Source: Tenebrio molitor
Taxonomy: Eukaryota; Arthropoda; Insecta; Coleoptera; Tenebrionidae
DNA: 64,000 nt
Direction of reading: 5' to 3'
Assembly: GCF_963966145.1 (NCBI RefSeq)
Contig: NC_091050.1
Location: forward strand, 9,300,001-9,364,000
The notes under the pieces are model-generated. The model made no database searches. It was not told the DNA's origin and was given only the letters and a program-made list of their open reading frames with translations. The position numbers and the translations under genes were made by a program. Shown one piece after another: positions 49,818 to 63,028 of this stretch (its first letter is position 1; every line of letters starts with the position of its first letter).

Positions 49818-51659
49818 TCGTGAGGGTGAAATATTTTTATGTGTATAAACGGTGAGGCAGTAAACTTGTAAAAAGGGAAGAAAAATGGGCGTAGACCATC
49901 GGCATGCAAATAGACGACGCTCATACATCACGGTCTTAACACGCGTCGCGACGTTGTGAGAGGGGTCAAGAGGGCAGGTCATGGAAAATGGGGATGAGGG
50001 TGGACGAAAGAGGTCAAGTGGAAAAAGGGGGTTTGTGATCCTTAAGGCAGTTTCCACGCAACGATTGCTGTCACGGGAAAATTCTATTAACATCAATATT
50101 CATCGGAGGGCTCGGATCGAAGTGTGTCTCGCGAAGGGACAAACGGCGCTAATGAATCAAATTAATGTTTTTAATTTGATTAGACACGTCCGAAATGATT
50201 ACGCTTTCTTCTGATTAGATCCGCTCGGGAAATAAAGAAACACAGGAGGAATCGCGTTCGACACGGTAAAAATGAACTGCCGGACTCGAGGTTGGCGAAA
50301 ATCGAGTGTTTTGGTTTTTTTGGGGTGGCTGAACTGACCGGGGCCGTCGTTCTTGGGAATTAGTTGTAAAGTCAGCGAAAATTCCGAGCAGCACTTTCAG
50401 AGCAAATATGTTGGAAATTTTGTCTTTGACATGGTGGAATATTCGGGATTACGTTTGTGCGAGGTCAGTCGGAAAACAAGGGAGGATATACACCACTAAT
50501 CCCACCCGCCACGTTTCTATTGTCGACCACAAAGTTGCACAATGCGAGATTAGCATTCATTTAGGACCTGCACCAGAGCGAAAAAAGAAATTAAACAATA
50601 AAGGGATTTCGTTTGAGTTGAGCCGTGTTTATTCGAAATTCCGTGACGAAAATTAAATTCAAACTAAGTACGTTGTTATTAATGCGTCAATGGTGCATAC
50701 AAAAATGTGTGGTAAATCTCTATACAATACCACGACGGGTTAGAATGGTTTAATTAAAAAAGAACGATGATAAATTGAAAAGGATTAAACGATGACCATT
50801 GTTCAAAATCTAATAAATTCGTTGTTATAATTAAAACCATCTGAAGTTCAGGGTTGTGTCTTGATAACTCAGGAAGTTATGTTTTCAGAGTGACACGAGT
50901 TTATAAACTGTTCTCGAACCTGTGATTGTTAAAATTTTATTCCCTTTTAAGTTAATAAAAGACTTGATGGAATTTTCTAAATGCTTTGGGAAAGTTTACT
51001 CTATAAAATTATACGACGCATAAAATTCCTAAAGTTTTTTACGTATTAGTTATCATTAAATTATTCTGAAGAAGAGGAGCCGTGATTTATCAGGCCAGTT
51101 ATATTTTTCATTTGTCAGTTTTACTTCTTTATCTGAAAATAAATGATCGATATCTGTTCGCGTTATCGGTAAGATGCTTTTTTACTAAACATAATAAAAG
51201 TTGGCGACAACTCCAGTAACCAATATATTTTTTTTTTGTAATATTGAAGTTGTCTGAATTATCCCAATAAAATGAAAAGAACCATCAGTTTATATTGAAA
51301 TGGCTTGTCGTATTATAAGATGATTGGAAACTAGAATTATTGTCGATTTAGTTTTCTAGTCGATTTTCCTATCTTAATGGTATCGTTTTTGGACCATTAA
51401 ATTCTTTCAAGTCCGTTTTGTGAAATATCAAGTCACTTCGTACTCTTCGTAGTAATGAACTCCTATTGGGCCATCATTCTCAAATAAATTTGCCGACTTG
51501 ATAAAATAAAATCTACATTTATTGATGTGAATCTTATATTTTAATCGTCTTATTTAAACTTTTTCGTAAATGTCATTTGTGACAAATAAAATTATTGGAA
51601 CAAAGCCATCATGGATTCATAATTTCATTTTAAAACAATACGATATTTAAAATAGCCAC
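49818..51659. other. Non-coding stretch
   Basis: Balanced to about 50650, then AT-rich. No supported gene. Confidence 0.45.
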
Positions 51660-51779
51660 GTTAACTTTGGAAATGTATTGTGGGCTGCATTAACAATTTT
51701 ATACAACATAGTCAACATGCCCGACATTATATTTGCTAAATTTAATCAAAACCATTATGTGGAATAATCGATAATAATA

Positions 51780-52016
51780 TAACAAGGCCTTGTTTTTTAA
51801 TCGGATACATTTTTTTATTTCACAAAAATTTTTTGGTGATAAATTTACGAATTTGAATTGGACATTTTTCTTCTGATTAGCGCCCGACAGCGTAGCTGGA
51901 GGGCTTTAATCTTTGAAGAAAAATGTCCAATTCAATGAGTAAATTTATCAATCACAAAAAGTTTCAGTAGATAAATTTAAAAAATTATCCGATCGAAAAA
52001 AACAACGTCGAGTTAT
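51780..52016. mobile_element. Hairpin element with GC-rich loop
   Basis: Inverted arms share ATAAATTTAC, GAATTGGACATTTTTCTTC and, further out, TTTTTTAATCGGATA-like sequence. The loop (about 51880-51910) is GC-rich: GCGCCCGACAGCGTAGCTGG. It looks like a MITE inserted in the larger element. Confidence 0.6.
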
Positions 52017-52037
52017 TTTTGTGAAGATTATTTCCAG

Positions 52038-52070
52038 AACAAAAAAAAAAACAACAACAACAACAAACAA
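52038..52070. repeat. Simple repeat, A run and (CAA)n
   Basis: A poly-A tract followed by five or so CAA units beside the hairpin element. Confidence 0.7.
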
Positions 52071-52375
52071 TGACAATATCTTATTATTTATCGACGAAGA
52101 AGTCATTTTCATTAAATTATAAAATTAACTGTCAAATGTGACAAGAGGAAAGAAAAATTTTAATCACTGACAAGAGGAAGCGAATTTTTATCCGAGATAA
52201 ACAAAAATGATTGGTTTAAAAGTCAAATTCTTATTGGACCATTGTCTGTGTTGCTATAGTGATGGAAATAATCGATAAAAATACAAATTAAAAAACTATT
52301 GGGGACGCGTATTGTTGGTTGCATCACAAACTTTGTTGGGCTCATTATTACATGTGAATCACCTTGTAGATTTGT

Positions 52376-55300
52376 CCGTTGTATAAATATTTATTTTTTT
52401 ATCATACACGTTCTCGAAATATGTGTATCTATCTATTTAATTCCTTGTTAAACAGTTTTCCAAAAAAAAAAAACCAGATTTTTTTTATCGTAGTTCTGAA
52501 AATATTTGTCTCATTGCTAGTGAATAAAGACCAATATTAGTTTTGAGTTTAATCGTCTCATTTCAAGTTTACAGGCTTATTTTGCAATTTGGAACCTACT
52601 TTATATGATAATTATGAGAAAAGGATAAGATGGCAGTAGTTACTAGACACCACGATACTTTATGATAAATTGAGGAACAAACTCAAACTAAATTAAACTA
52701 GCCGTCGCTTGGTAGAGCCGTTCCGAATAAACAAAGCTTCTTTAAATTAAGAAATTTAAAAAGCACCAGTCTGAAATTGTCCCGCTTTAAGCTCCTCTGT
52801 GTCGTGCAAACAAGGATAACGTTTTCGTTTGAATAAACCAAAACTGAGTGAGTCTGGCTTGTCCCGAATTTCGCCGTAATAATTGAAGTTAATCTGAATT
52901 TGTTCCGACTAATCCTTGCATTTTTGCCGGGAATAATTTGGAATTTCATTAATTACGGGATTAGTGGGGCAAGACGCGAGGTATGACAAAACGTCGAGAA
53001 TAATTATCTTCATATTGCGAGCTTGTCTGGGAAATGTCTTTTAAACCTGAGTTTGAAAAATGGAAGCACATAAAGATAATCGCTTTACGGACTAGAAGGA
53101 AATTTAATTCGAAATTCCGCGATGTTTGGACCACCTCTCTTTCTTTCTTTGTCGGTTACATTTTCATAAGAGCTCGCTTTATGGTGTCATTATGAGCCGT
53201 CTTTGTTTCGCGTCCCGATATTTTTACCTATTTTTACATAATCCTGCCGTTCGGTGCAGGTATTCGGAATCGGAATAATGCCTTATTGCCGTAATTCGGC
53301 ATTAGGCGGTTGTTTATTTATTGCGATTTATTCGGAAGCAGCGGAGTTGGAACAAAGGAGTTGAAGACAGACAACGTGTATTTTCCGGATAAATTTCCGC
53401 AGAATGTCTGGTGTAAATTCGATAAGTAAAATAAGCAAAAAGGGTACAATCCATTACGTTTTATATTCCCGACGTCGCCTCCGGGATGTATGGAGCAAAA
53501 GACGTCCACAATATTTCAGTTTGAGTGTACTCACTTGGATATTTTATAAAATTCCAGGTGCATGCTGTGGTTAGCGGCCAGAATTGAAATGTGTAGAACC
53601 TGAGGGACCGTTAATATCAATAAGGAATAAGGACCGTTTCGGCGGCGCAAAAAACCGCAATTCGAAACGATTGTTGCTAATTCCCCGTGAAATATATCTA
53701 ATTAAAATTTCGCAGTTAAATTACCTCCGGAGCAGACTTTAATTTCCGTTTATAAATTAGGGTGGATGCGCCGAAAATTTTTAAAACGGAATTATTTTCC
53801 CAAACTAATCCGAAATCGTAAAATGACACAAAAGCCGCGGCTTTGGGAGTAATTAAGATAAATAAGGGAAGAATAAAGTGTACTTAAGTTGGCCGTGTTA
53901 ATTATGTAGAGGTTCTCTAATTAACATTGAAAAAGTTTTTGGGCCGCAATAGGGCAATCCGGCAAATGAAATTTACACTGGAAAGCAATTTGGCCCGTTC
54001 AAATAAATTAATTTATTGCCATTTACGTGGGACTTTTATTGCCTTTAAAGATCACTGCTGATATATTGCCAACCGAAATCTGAACTCTGAATAAATTTGA
54101 TTCGACTTTAATTACGACATCGATAACTTCGTGTTTTTCCACGGCTAAATAAATTTTTTACGACTCACTGAAGACGCCTGGTTGACCCGAATCCGTTTCC
54201 GAACCAAATTATTTTCCTATTATTTCTACCGAATGAAGGGGACAAGGGCGAAATGGACCCACCGGAAACGAGAGGATCATCATTGATTATTCAGAAATGC
54301 TGCATTTTAAATACGGGCAGAGATTCTGACAGCAGCAACGGTTTTTTAGAACCTGTCGTTTCCGAGGATGCGTTCTGAAATTATCAATTTTGAGAAAACG
54401 CTTGGAGTTGAAGGAACAAAACAAAACATTACCAAAATAATAAGAATTACTTTAGTTAGAAATCTGTCATAAATTAGCGCCCCTAGTTACTTTTCCTGGT
54501 AGTGCCAACTTAACGACAAGTCCCCAATCCACTATTTCCCTAACAGTAAAAATATTGCTAAACTTACAGTTAGAACAATTATGTTTTGAAATAACTTAGA
54601 AAAAGAGAAAGATTTTGTTTATTGCCAAAAAAATCCTACGTTCCGGAAAAGTAACGGAACATTTTGTGCGAAAACTGTCACAAGTTCAATTGATTGAATT
54701 GAGTTTTTAGAACTCGAGTCAACATTTTTAAACATGTTGCAACAATTTTTCAGGATTCCGTTATTTGTCTATCCATCCTAAATCATGGCGCTAACAACTC
54801 GATAGTAACGAGACTCGGCATGTTGTTCTCGTTCGCTAGACCTTTCAGCATATTCATCATTTTTATTGCAAGTTTGTTTTTCAGCCATCACTGTTACCTA
54901 AACACGAGATCGATACATTCCTTGCGCAAACTGTTCGAACAAACTTTTTAATTACCTTGTTTGAAAAATTTTCAATTACACCGACACAACCACTTCCGAG
55001 AAGAATAATTACTCTTCTGATAATTTCGCTCAATTGAGCTTTTTTGATGTATCTCCTGTCGAATCTTTCTGTTGGTCATAAAAAGCCAAGTGCAGATTTA
55101 TCGAAGACCTTCCCCAGAGCAAGACATCCACCGACGCCCATCTAATTACACTGTCCGGGTATAGACAAGCTCATGCGTGCCGTTCTGTTGGGGGAATGAA
55201 CGATATTTGTAAGATTAGGAGGTTGACAAGAGATTGATATCTTCCGTCGTTTTTCACCAAAATATTCTCGAGGTGAATCGCCATCAAGGAAAGTGTTTGA

Positions 55301-55799
55301 TTTATTTTAACATTTTGGACGACTCGACGCAGTGAAACCTTCAAGTGGAAATATCTTAATGAAACTAGTTTACGGAGGACGTTTGCTTAAAATCAGACTC
55401 TCTCAATCGAAAGCTCTGTCAATCTGGGCTTTCTTCAAAATTGCAAACAACTGTTACGTCTTTCTTATGGCACTTGTACATGTTTTGATAAAAGCTAATA
55501 CTCTTGAGCTTTCATGGCTCGGGTTTACGTCACTAAATGACAGATCGCTTAATAAAAAATTTATAGATATTACAGCGCTCAATATAACAATTTGTTATGT
55601 ACAAAGAGTCTGCTGAATGACAGTTTGGACAATAATTGATCGACATATCGAAGGAAGGGCAGTTAATAATTTCTAGTGAGGTAAATAAATGAACACGGAA
55701 AGTAACTACAAACAAATCATAAACTAATGTCAAGTAAGACTTACTGAAATAAACTTAGTAAAAATTTTGAAAGAGTTTTGAAATGTACAGATTATTTTT
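52376..55799. other. Non-coding stretch
   Basis: AT-rich to 52700, then balanced with frequent ATTA cores to about 55700. No supported gene. Confidence 0.45.
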
Positions 55800-55862
55800 A
55801 TTGAGTGATAATGACGGAATTGAAAATGCAACCCACAATACATTTCCAAAAAACCTGGATAT
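55800..55862. mobile_element. Family B fragment
   Basis: One arm only: GATAATGACGGAATTGAAAA, then GCAACCCACAATACATTT. The other arm is absent. Confidence 0.55.
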
Positions 55863-56700
55863 TTCAACATCTAATCTTAAATAAATTGTTTTTGATACCT
55901 ACTTAAAAGAATCACGACAAGGAAAAGTAAACAAAAATAATTACGACGAAGATTGTATCGATTTTATTGTTTCACATTTTCTGCAACAATTTTGAGGTTA
56001 TGGGTGACATTCTTTTAAGCAAAAATGAATCGTTATTATATCACATTTTTTCCATTTTAATTACTTTTTATTTGATCTTCATATTTTCTTTTTTCTTAAA
56101 CTGTTGATGAAATTCTTATCCCTTTGGCGTATATTTATAGACGATGGGGGAACCGCCTGACGTCTTTGATTCAGACGTCGGTTAAGGTAAACGAAGCGGA
56201 CGGGGAGCATCTTTGGCATTTGGGAATTTAACTTCGGCAGTTGAGCCAATTTGCCTGCGGTCGTTTTCGCGGTTCGTCCTTCGAACGGATTGGGTTTGAC
56301 TTTTGCGTATTGCCCGAAAGGACATCGAGGGAACGCACCGAGAGGAAATTACGTGTGGCTCGGATTATCGCGTTAAATTAAATGTTTAGCCCTCGATGGG
56401 AAACACATAGATATAGGGCTTATACGAGAAGGTCCTCTCTTGCGGTTTCCAATTCAAATTGACTTTCCAACTCCAGATTATTGGTTTCCGATGGTTAGCC
56501 GGATTTAATTCTCTTTTTCACCCATTTTTACAAGAGGTCCTTCGCTACCCTATAAATCCACGAAAGTATACTTATTCCCAAAATTCTTTAAACATTTTTC
56601 TTTGCAAACAACAATTATTTTCAAATAAAACGTAGATCCTTTAAACCTCCAAGTTAAAAAAGGTAAAATGGCACAATAGTATTCATTAAATATTATGATA
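55863..56700. other. Non-coding stretch
   Basis: No gene seen. The block at 56110-56540 is more balanced than its flanks. Confidence 0.45.
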
Positions 56701-56701
56701 A

Positions 56702-56851
56702 TACAGGGTATTTCACAGTGATAATGAGCCGGACGGAATGCAACCCGCAACACATTCTAACGTGGATATTGTCCACGTTAACTTTGCAAATGTATTGTGG
56801 GTTGCATTTTCAATTCTGTCGGGATCATTATCACTTGTAAAATACCCTGTA
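56702..56851. mobile_element. Family B hairpin element, second full copy
   Basis: Ends TACAGGGTATTTCACAGTGA and its inverse; arms include AATGAGCC and TGCAACCC. It is 150 bp long and more diverged than the copy at 34.6 kb. The TA target duplication is not clean on the left. Confidence 0.7.
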
Positions 56852-56919
56852 TACAATGTCTGTTTAAAATAATTACTTAACCATTCTATACCACAAAAAT
56901 AAAATATAATATACTTAAT

Positions 56920-57180
56920 ACTTCTAAATTGTCTTTTGAAGTAATGATAAACTGTCTGAGCCTTCTTTCTATTCCATCTTCCATCCCACAAATGCTCGAT
57001 TGGATTCATATCAGGACTTTACGGATGACAAGATATGAGGATTCTTAGAAATCAACCATTTCTTAACAGTCTTTTTGTACGTTTGAGATGTTGGTTCCGT
57101 TGCAAATAATAGTAATTCTTTTCTTGGATTAGTTTTGTACCACGATGATATTAACCATTGTTATCATGTTACGATTGTGT
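56920..57180 (-). pseudogene. Tc1-like transposase fragment
   Basis: The minus strand encodes SQTYKKTVKKWLISKNP, then after a frame change SPDMNPIEHLWD, the last catalytic block of Tc1-type transposases. The rest is missing and the frames are broken. It borders the family B hairpin but need not belong to it. Confidence 0.7.
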
Positions 57181-58605
57181 ACGTGAGGAATCGCAAGTCA
57201 GTAAAGAACGGAAGTTGAGAAGCCTCTCGTATTGGAAACGGTCCCGTCGGCCATTTTGTAGTGCGGTTGCCATTTCACGTACCCGCTTAATGTCGCACAC
57301 AAATCTGTGGAACGATGTATGCGGCTGACTCGATTATATACTTCGTACTTCATGGCTGACTGCGATTCCAATCCTGTCGGGCTTTTCGATAGATTTATTC
57401 CGAAATCATACACTTTGTGCCGATATTCGAAGATAAAAACCGGTTTTAACAAGGGCGGGTGATTTCGCATTGACACTCGAAATATATTTTTGGAGGATGG
57501 CGATCACGCCACCGGATCCACTCTATTACTTGGCCAACACTTATTTTCTTTTTATACAGGTTATAAAAAGCACTGAGCAACACAACCATAAATCTTTTGC
57601 ACAAAAACAACACCGGCATCCGAGCAAAATACAAAATGTCGGATACAGAAATGTGTTACACGGCAATCAATTATTTAGAACCCATTCTCTTGCCGAAGTT
57701 AGTGGCGATATATATTTATATAGCCCTGCGAGTTGCTCTGATGTATTACGGGGCACTGTGATCTTCGCAATAAGCCATTATCTTGGACCGGTTCGGAGGC
57801 AGAGATAAATTTAACATTCAATAAAAAAACTCCCCCGAATTGTTCGCACATTTCTGGATATCTTATGGCATATAAAAGAATCATTTGCTCGCTTTCGGAC
57901 TGTTCAACATAATCTAATTTTTTATTGTACTTGTTCCCACACTCCCTCGTAACTTAACATTCTCTTCGACCGTTCTCTACGTGGCACTCCCTCGGATATT
58001 AGTTTCTTTCAATATTTTACCGGAATGTGAAGTAACTGTATACCTAGATATTGTATCTAATAATCGCAACCCTCACGCGATCTTCTCGATAAAGAACATT
58101 GCTGTCAACCTAACCGAGACCGAGTCTTTTCTTCCTTTGTTATTAATCTTCTCGGGGGAAGATGCTTGGAAATATTTTACAGCCAATAAAAATTCTTTAA
58201 CCTACATATGAGTCGATAAATTTGCACTCGGAAGTGCTTTTATGGCTGCGGGGGTTTACAGAACGAGTCCGACTGCTCGCTCTTTGTCTCACACAAAATT
58301 ATGTTTTATTTTTTTTACTTGTCCAATTTTATGGAAGATGAACTATAAAAGTTATATTTCACATGCATAAATCCAATAACGTTTTCTCATTAATTAATTT
58401 TTATTATGGTTTTGAACCAAATGGATGGTCGGATTATTGCTGTTAAAATGATTAATTAATAACTAATTATTAATTAAAGCATCCTGTATTCATAATAAAG
58501 TATTGCTTTAAACTAAATTAGGTATCATGATACCAATTAACTCCACAAATACATTAATATTTCCCAATATACCTAAATATTATGTTATTGTTGTTTGATC
58601 TATAA
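57181..58605. other. Non-coding stretch
   Basis: Overlapping short frames (57198-57808) on both strands have no family resemblance. No gene supported. Confidence 0.4.
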
Positions 58606-58760
58606 TTTTTGAAGTGAAATACTTCTTTAGGCGCATCACACTGGCAGTGAATTAGTTTCATGGGAGACGCTCAAATCGTCACGCGACACGCTAGAATCGT
58701 CACGCTCAAATCGTCGTCAGGCTCGGGTCGAAGAACAACGAAAGCGACACTTCGCTTGAT
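58606..58760. repeat. Dispersed repeat C, copy 1
   Basis: Shares CTTCTTTAGG, GCGACACGCTA, AATCGTCACGCTCAAATCGT, CGTCAGGCTCGGG and AAAGCGACACT with the stretch at 62896-63028, in the same direction. Contains short internal repeats of ACACGCTAAAATCGTCACGC type. Nature unknown. Confidence 0.65.
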
Positions 58761-60007
58761 TTGCAAAAATCACCTTTCTTGACTATGACAGAGGACCACC
58801 TGGCGTACGAAAACATTAGTGATTAAAATTTACGGCTTATTGATTACACGTTAGCGTACCAAATATTAGCGTCATTTATAGGTTTGCGTCCTTTCTGTGC
58901 AGTGCCGACAGCCTTTATCGCGATCTCTTCTATAAAGTGATCGATTTTTGCGTTGGCTTGGCTTTAAGGTGATGAAATTTAGACAGACGTTTCCTTCACA
59001 GCTCATTTCCGCTTTTATGCGTCGACTATACCATTAACTAGTTTTATCAATAGGACTAAGTAATTGCTTATGCGTATCACATAGCCATACATCAAGTCTA
59101 ATATACTCCATTTCTAGTTCCAAATGTCTTCGTCTACGTAAGGGATTAGCCGGAGATGGCGTAAATGCGGTACACGGCCTTGTTATATATTCATTATATA
59201 AATGTGCCTTGGTGTATTGAGCTTCACCCCGGAAATTTAGGACAAAATTTGCCACAATTTATATATAATTCAATTAGTCTCGCTTCCATTACTAATAATC
59301 AAGTCGTAATGGAAGTGTTGTGTGGATTTAAATTATTTTCATTAGGAAAACATCCTTTTCACCTCGCCTTCCGACGACTGCTCTAATGATTTATGTCTTG
59401 TCTCTGTCTCGTAGAATAATGGACTTGCGACTCGTCTTACGTTCTATTAATTTTCTCGCCGAAGGCTAATCTTACAGCTCCGAATAAGAGTAAACAACCA
59501 TTTCCTTCAAATTCAACTATTCTCCCCATTTCAACAAACGTCCCAGCTCAAATCCACTCTAAATTTCACGTCAGAACTTCTCATTTTTAAGTCGTCGATG
59601 TTGTTTATTAGTTTGAGAGTCGGAAGTTTTCCCAAGGAACAATAACTCAAATTCAGACTCGCCGCTCGTTATTTAATTTATTTTTTCGAGAGAAATATTT
59701 TTCTGGTCAGTGTTTAACTTGTCAACTCTGCGGATGTTATTAATTTTATTGCACTCGACTTTGTCTGTTCCACTGCAGGTACAGTAAAGTTCCTTTTCAA
59801 CTTTCTTCACAACTTTTCACGAAGTCTGGGGATCTGGGAAAACGCCGAAAATGATCTCGTTCCAACTCACAGTTAATTCTCTAATCGAACGTAAATACGC
59901 AAACAATTTTTCTTATTTTTATCCGCACATCCACATACATCACTCATCAAAGTTCCTTAAAATATACCGTGTTTAACCACCTAATTTATTACAAAATACA
60001 AGATTCA
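58761..60007. other. Non-coding stretch
   Basis: No gene supported. Confidence 0.45.
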
Positions 60008-60150
60008 TGAGTAATAATGACCCTAACAAAATTTGTGATGCAACCAACAATACACGCTCCCCATTGTTTTGTAATGATTTCGACTAAATTTGACAAACAA
60101 ATGTAATGTCGGGCATGTTGACTATGTTGTATAAAATTATTTTTTTTTAA
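60008..60150. mobile_element. Family B-related element, internally deleted
   Basis: Reads AATAATGACCCTAACAAAAT, GATGCAACCAACAATACACG, then GTCGGGCATGTTGACTATGT: the two outer parts of the long element at 51660-52375 brought together. Confidence 0.55.
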
Positions 60151-61193
60151 ATCCATATACTACTAATAAATATGGTTAATATTTGATAAAAGGTAGAGCA
60201 CTATGTATTGTGTTTTTTTTTTTTGGCAAAACGACAACACGAGATAAATAATAACGTTGCGTCCAAGGATAATGAAATGAACGGTAGCCTCACCGTTATA
60301 AATCAATCCTTATCGCAGTCTTGAAACGTATAACGTACGTTACGTCAAAGCTTACTTATCAACAGACATTTATAACTGAAGTGGATCATGCTAGAAATAT
60401 GTTTTCAAGTTTTACGATCAATTAAAGCCAACAATAACTATATCAAAACGGTCCGGACGTCAGATCCATACTTTAGTGTGGGGTCATAAATCGGCAAAGG
60501 AGAAAATTTCAGGATATGACATTTATTGCGGGTTAGTGGCCACGAAACCGTCTCCACCGAACTGCTTATCTGTTTGCGAGCCGTTAACTCCAGACTGGAA
60601 TACTTGTATAACGCAGTCTTGAATTCTCTATTGTCTATTGAACCGGACTAACACCCTCATATCGGGATGTTTACTTGTCCCCGCAATTCTAACCGGAGTG
60701 GTCCGTATTCGGGTTGCAGCCTCCGGTGGATATTGCGAGGATCTTCACCTTGAACTTTATGAATAAAATAAATGCGGCCTAGTTATGAGGAATGGGTGGA
60801 ATAATGTTTTTTTAAGTACGGTGTAAACAATGAGAGCGTTTTGGAAAAATTGCCCAACGGGGAAATTAAGTGGTAGAAAGGAAATGCAAGATTTACGGGT
60901 TTATTTTACATGAGGATAATGTTATGGGCGCAACTATAAAACTTCAGATGCCGAAAACTCCCCTCCTGATGAAAAATGTCGAGGTGATTGCGGTCACACT
61001 CTGTAAAATTAAGGAAAATAAAGAGGATCGACCAGCTCGGGGATATTTTACAGAGTTTAAAGTGCAAATTTAGATTGTTGTTAAATAATAGCTGCAGTAT
61101 TATAAAAAGAACTGGTGGTCCCTTGAAGCCCATACGACACTAATTATGTATTATCAAATCGAAACAAATTTGAATGGGAGTCTTCTCTTTTCG
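60151..61193. other. Non-coding stretch
   Basis: No gene supported; frames up to 75 codons look random. Confidence 0.45.
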
Positions 61194-61445
61194 ATTTTGA
61201 GGTTATGTTATACTTCAACGCAAAGACGGTGAATTATTTATTTGGTGTCCTTTAGATATCTAATTGGAATTATTTTTGTTACACGAAGCAATCAGAATAA
61301 AATAATATCGGTTAAGTATTCTTATTTTAAACATCCGCTACTATTCGTTCATTTTGAGGTTATATTATACTTTAAGGCAAAGCGGTGAATTATTTATTTG
61401 GTGTCCTTTAGAGTATTCTTATTTTAAAAATCCGCTAATATACGT
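61194..61445. repeat. Imperfect tandem duplication
   Basis: Unit 1 (about 61194-61350) and unit 2 (about 61352-61445) share TTTTGAGGTTAT, GGTGAATTATTTATTTGGTG and ATTCTTATTTTAAA. Unit 2 lacks about 60 bp in its middle. Confidence 0.65.
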
Positions 61446-62895
61446 TTCTTTTCACTGAATTAGATTAGTTCTAAAATTTTTAATTATCTAAAAAAATATT
61501 CTCATCCGAATTTATATTGTTTTGCAAATTTTTACATTTTGTTTCGCTCCTTGCCGCTTTTATCGTAAACAGTTAACGTTTTTGTATTTCTGATTTATTA
61601 AAATTTTAATCAGGTTGTACCTAGTACAGTGAAGCAATTTGTTTTCTCTGTGAAACAACCACCAACGGTGCCAAACTAAAAAAGTGTCTAATTTAATAAA
61701 CATTTTGGCCAACAGAATCTTAAAATGTTTTTGATCACGTAGTACATGATATTCCTATTAGACGCAATAGCCATAGAGTTCAATTTACTCAAATGACGAA
61801 GTTTTAAAACTGCTCTTTGTTTACATTAGCACCTTATGTACGTAGGTGCAAGCATTGTGCATTAGAGTTAATTGAATAGTTTTTGCCCGGAGCGCTCTCA
61901 CTTCGGTGCATTTGCAAACTGGGACAAGAGTAAAATATGAATTTAATTAGTGTTGTGAAAGCCGAAATGATCGTGACTGTTTTCGGCCGAGTTCCGGTTA
62001 TGATTTCCATAATTTCCGCGCTTTATCGGGAAGTTATATTTAATCCGGGCGTTATTGAGCCGGATCCGGTGAAGCGATAATAGATGGAAAGTTTGAAAGT
62101 GAAGCACCTTAAATGCAAAGGGCCAATAAAAAGGGAAGTTAAAGGCGTAAACGAGAGTGGTTGGCGGTGTAGTAAGTTTAAATTAAAAGAGCCGTAAGTC
62201 GAGCCAATATTCAGTGACGCGTAGGTAATGGGCCGATAAATCATCAAGTCTATCGGTCATAGGGCCTATAAGCCTTTGGCATGCTTAAAGCTTTTCCTCC
62301 TTCAGGAAACTTTACGAAGCAATAATAAATCTTGAAGCTTATATAGGAATTTAAGACTTCCTCTAAATAATGTAAATGCAGTCTTTAACATGCATATTAG
62401 TGCGGCGGTTTGGTCGTTGTTTCGAGGCGAAAAAATATCAACGTCGCTTATTTTGATGCAGTTTTGGCGGATTACGACGAATACCAACTATTCCGGTGAA
62501 CCGGAAGATGATGGGCAATTTATTTCACATATTTCAGGGACGAAGAGCGCTGTCTGCAGCCTTCGGGCATTACATTTTCCTGACTGCTATTACACGTTCT
62601 GGAAGGAATAAAATTTCAAGTTGCCCCTAATAAAAGATTATAATATAAGTTTTAATAATTCTAGGCGGGCTCGTCTATAAATAAAAGAAATTATGTCTTG
62701 TGGCGTTGCCTGTTCATAAATCTCCAACTTTATCGCAATAAAGTTTGCCCTGGATTTATTTAGGTGCGAGTAAATTCATTACATCAAGAGTGATTTCTAA
62801 AGTGAACATCTACGCAACATCTACTGAACACCAACTGAAACGAGTGAGCACGCGAGTAATTGACAAATTAAATTAATAATCTAAAATTAAGAACA
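61446..62895. other. Non-coding stretch
   Basis: No gene supported. Confidence 0.45.
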
Positions 62896-63028
62896 TTTTT
62901 GAAGTGAAAACTTCTTTAGGTGCACCACACGACACGCTAAAATCGTGACGCGACACGCTAAAATCGTCACGCTCAAATCGTCGTCAGGCTCGGGCCGGAG
63001 AACATCAAAAGCGACACTCACTTGATTT
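62896..63028. repeat. Dispersed repeat C, copy 2
   Basis: Direct copy of the repeat at 58606-58760, with the same ACACGCTAAAATCGT motif used twice. Flanks differ, so it is dispersed, not a segmental duplication. Confidence 0.65.

Larger units (their letters stand above)
51660..52375. mobile_element. Long family B-related element with nested hairpin
   Basis: The left end carries ATGTATTGTGGGCTGCATTA and CATGCCCGACATTATA; the right end carries TTGTTGGTTGCATCACAAAC and GGGCTCATTATTACATG. The same two ends lie close together at 60008-60150, so that copy is an internally deleted relative. A hairpin element sits inside at about 51780-52016. Confidence 0.5.
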
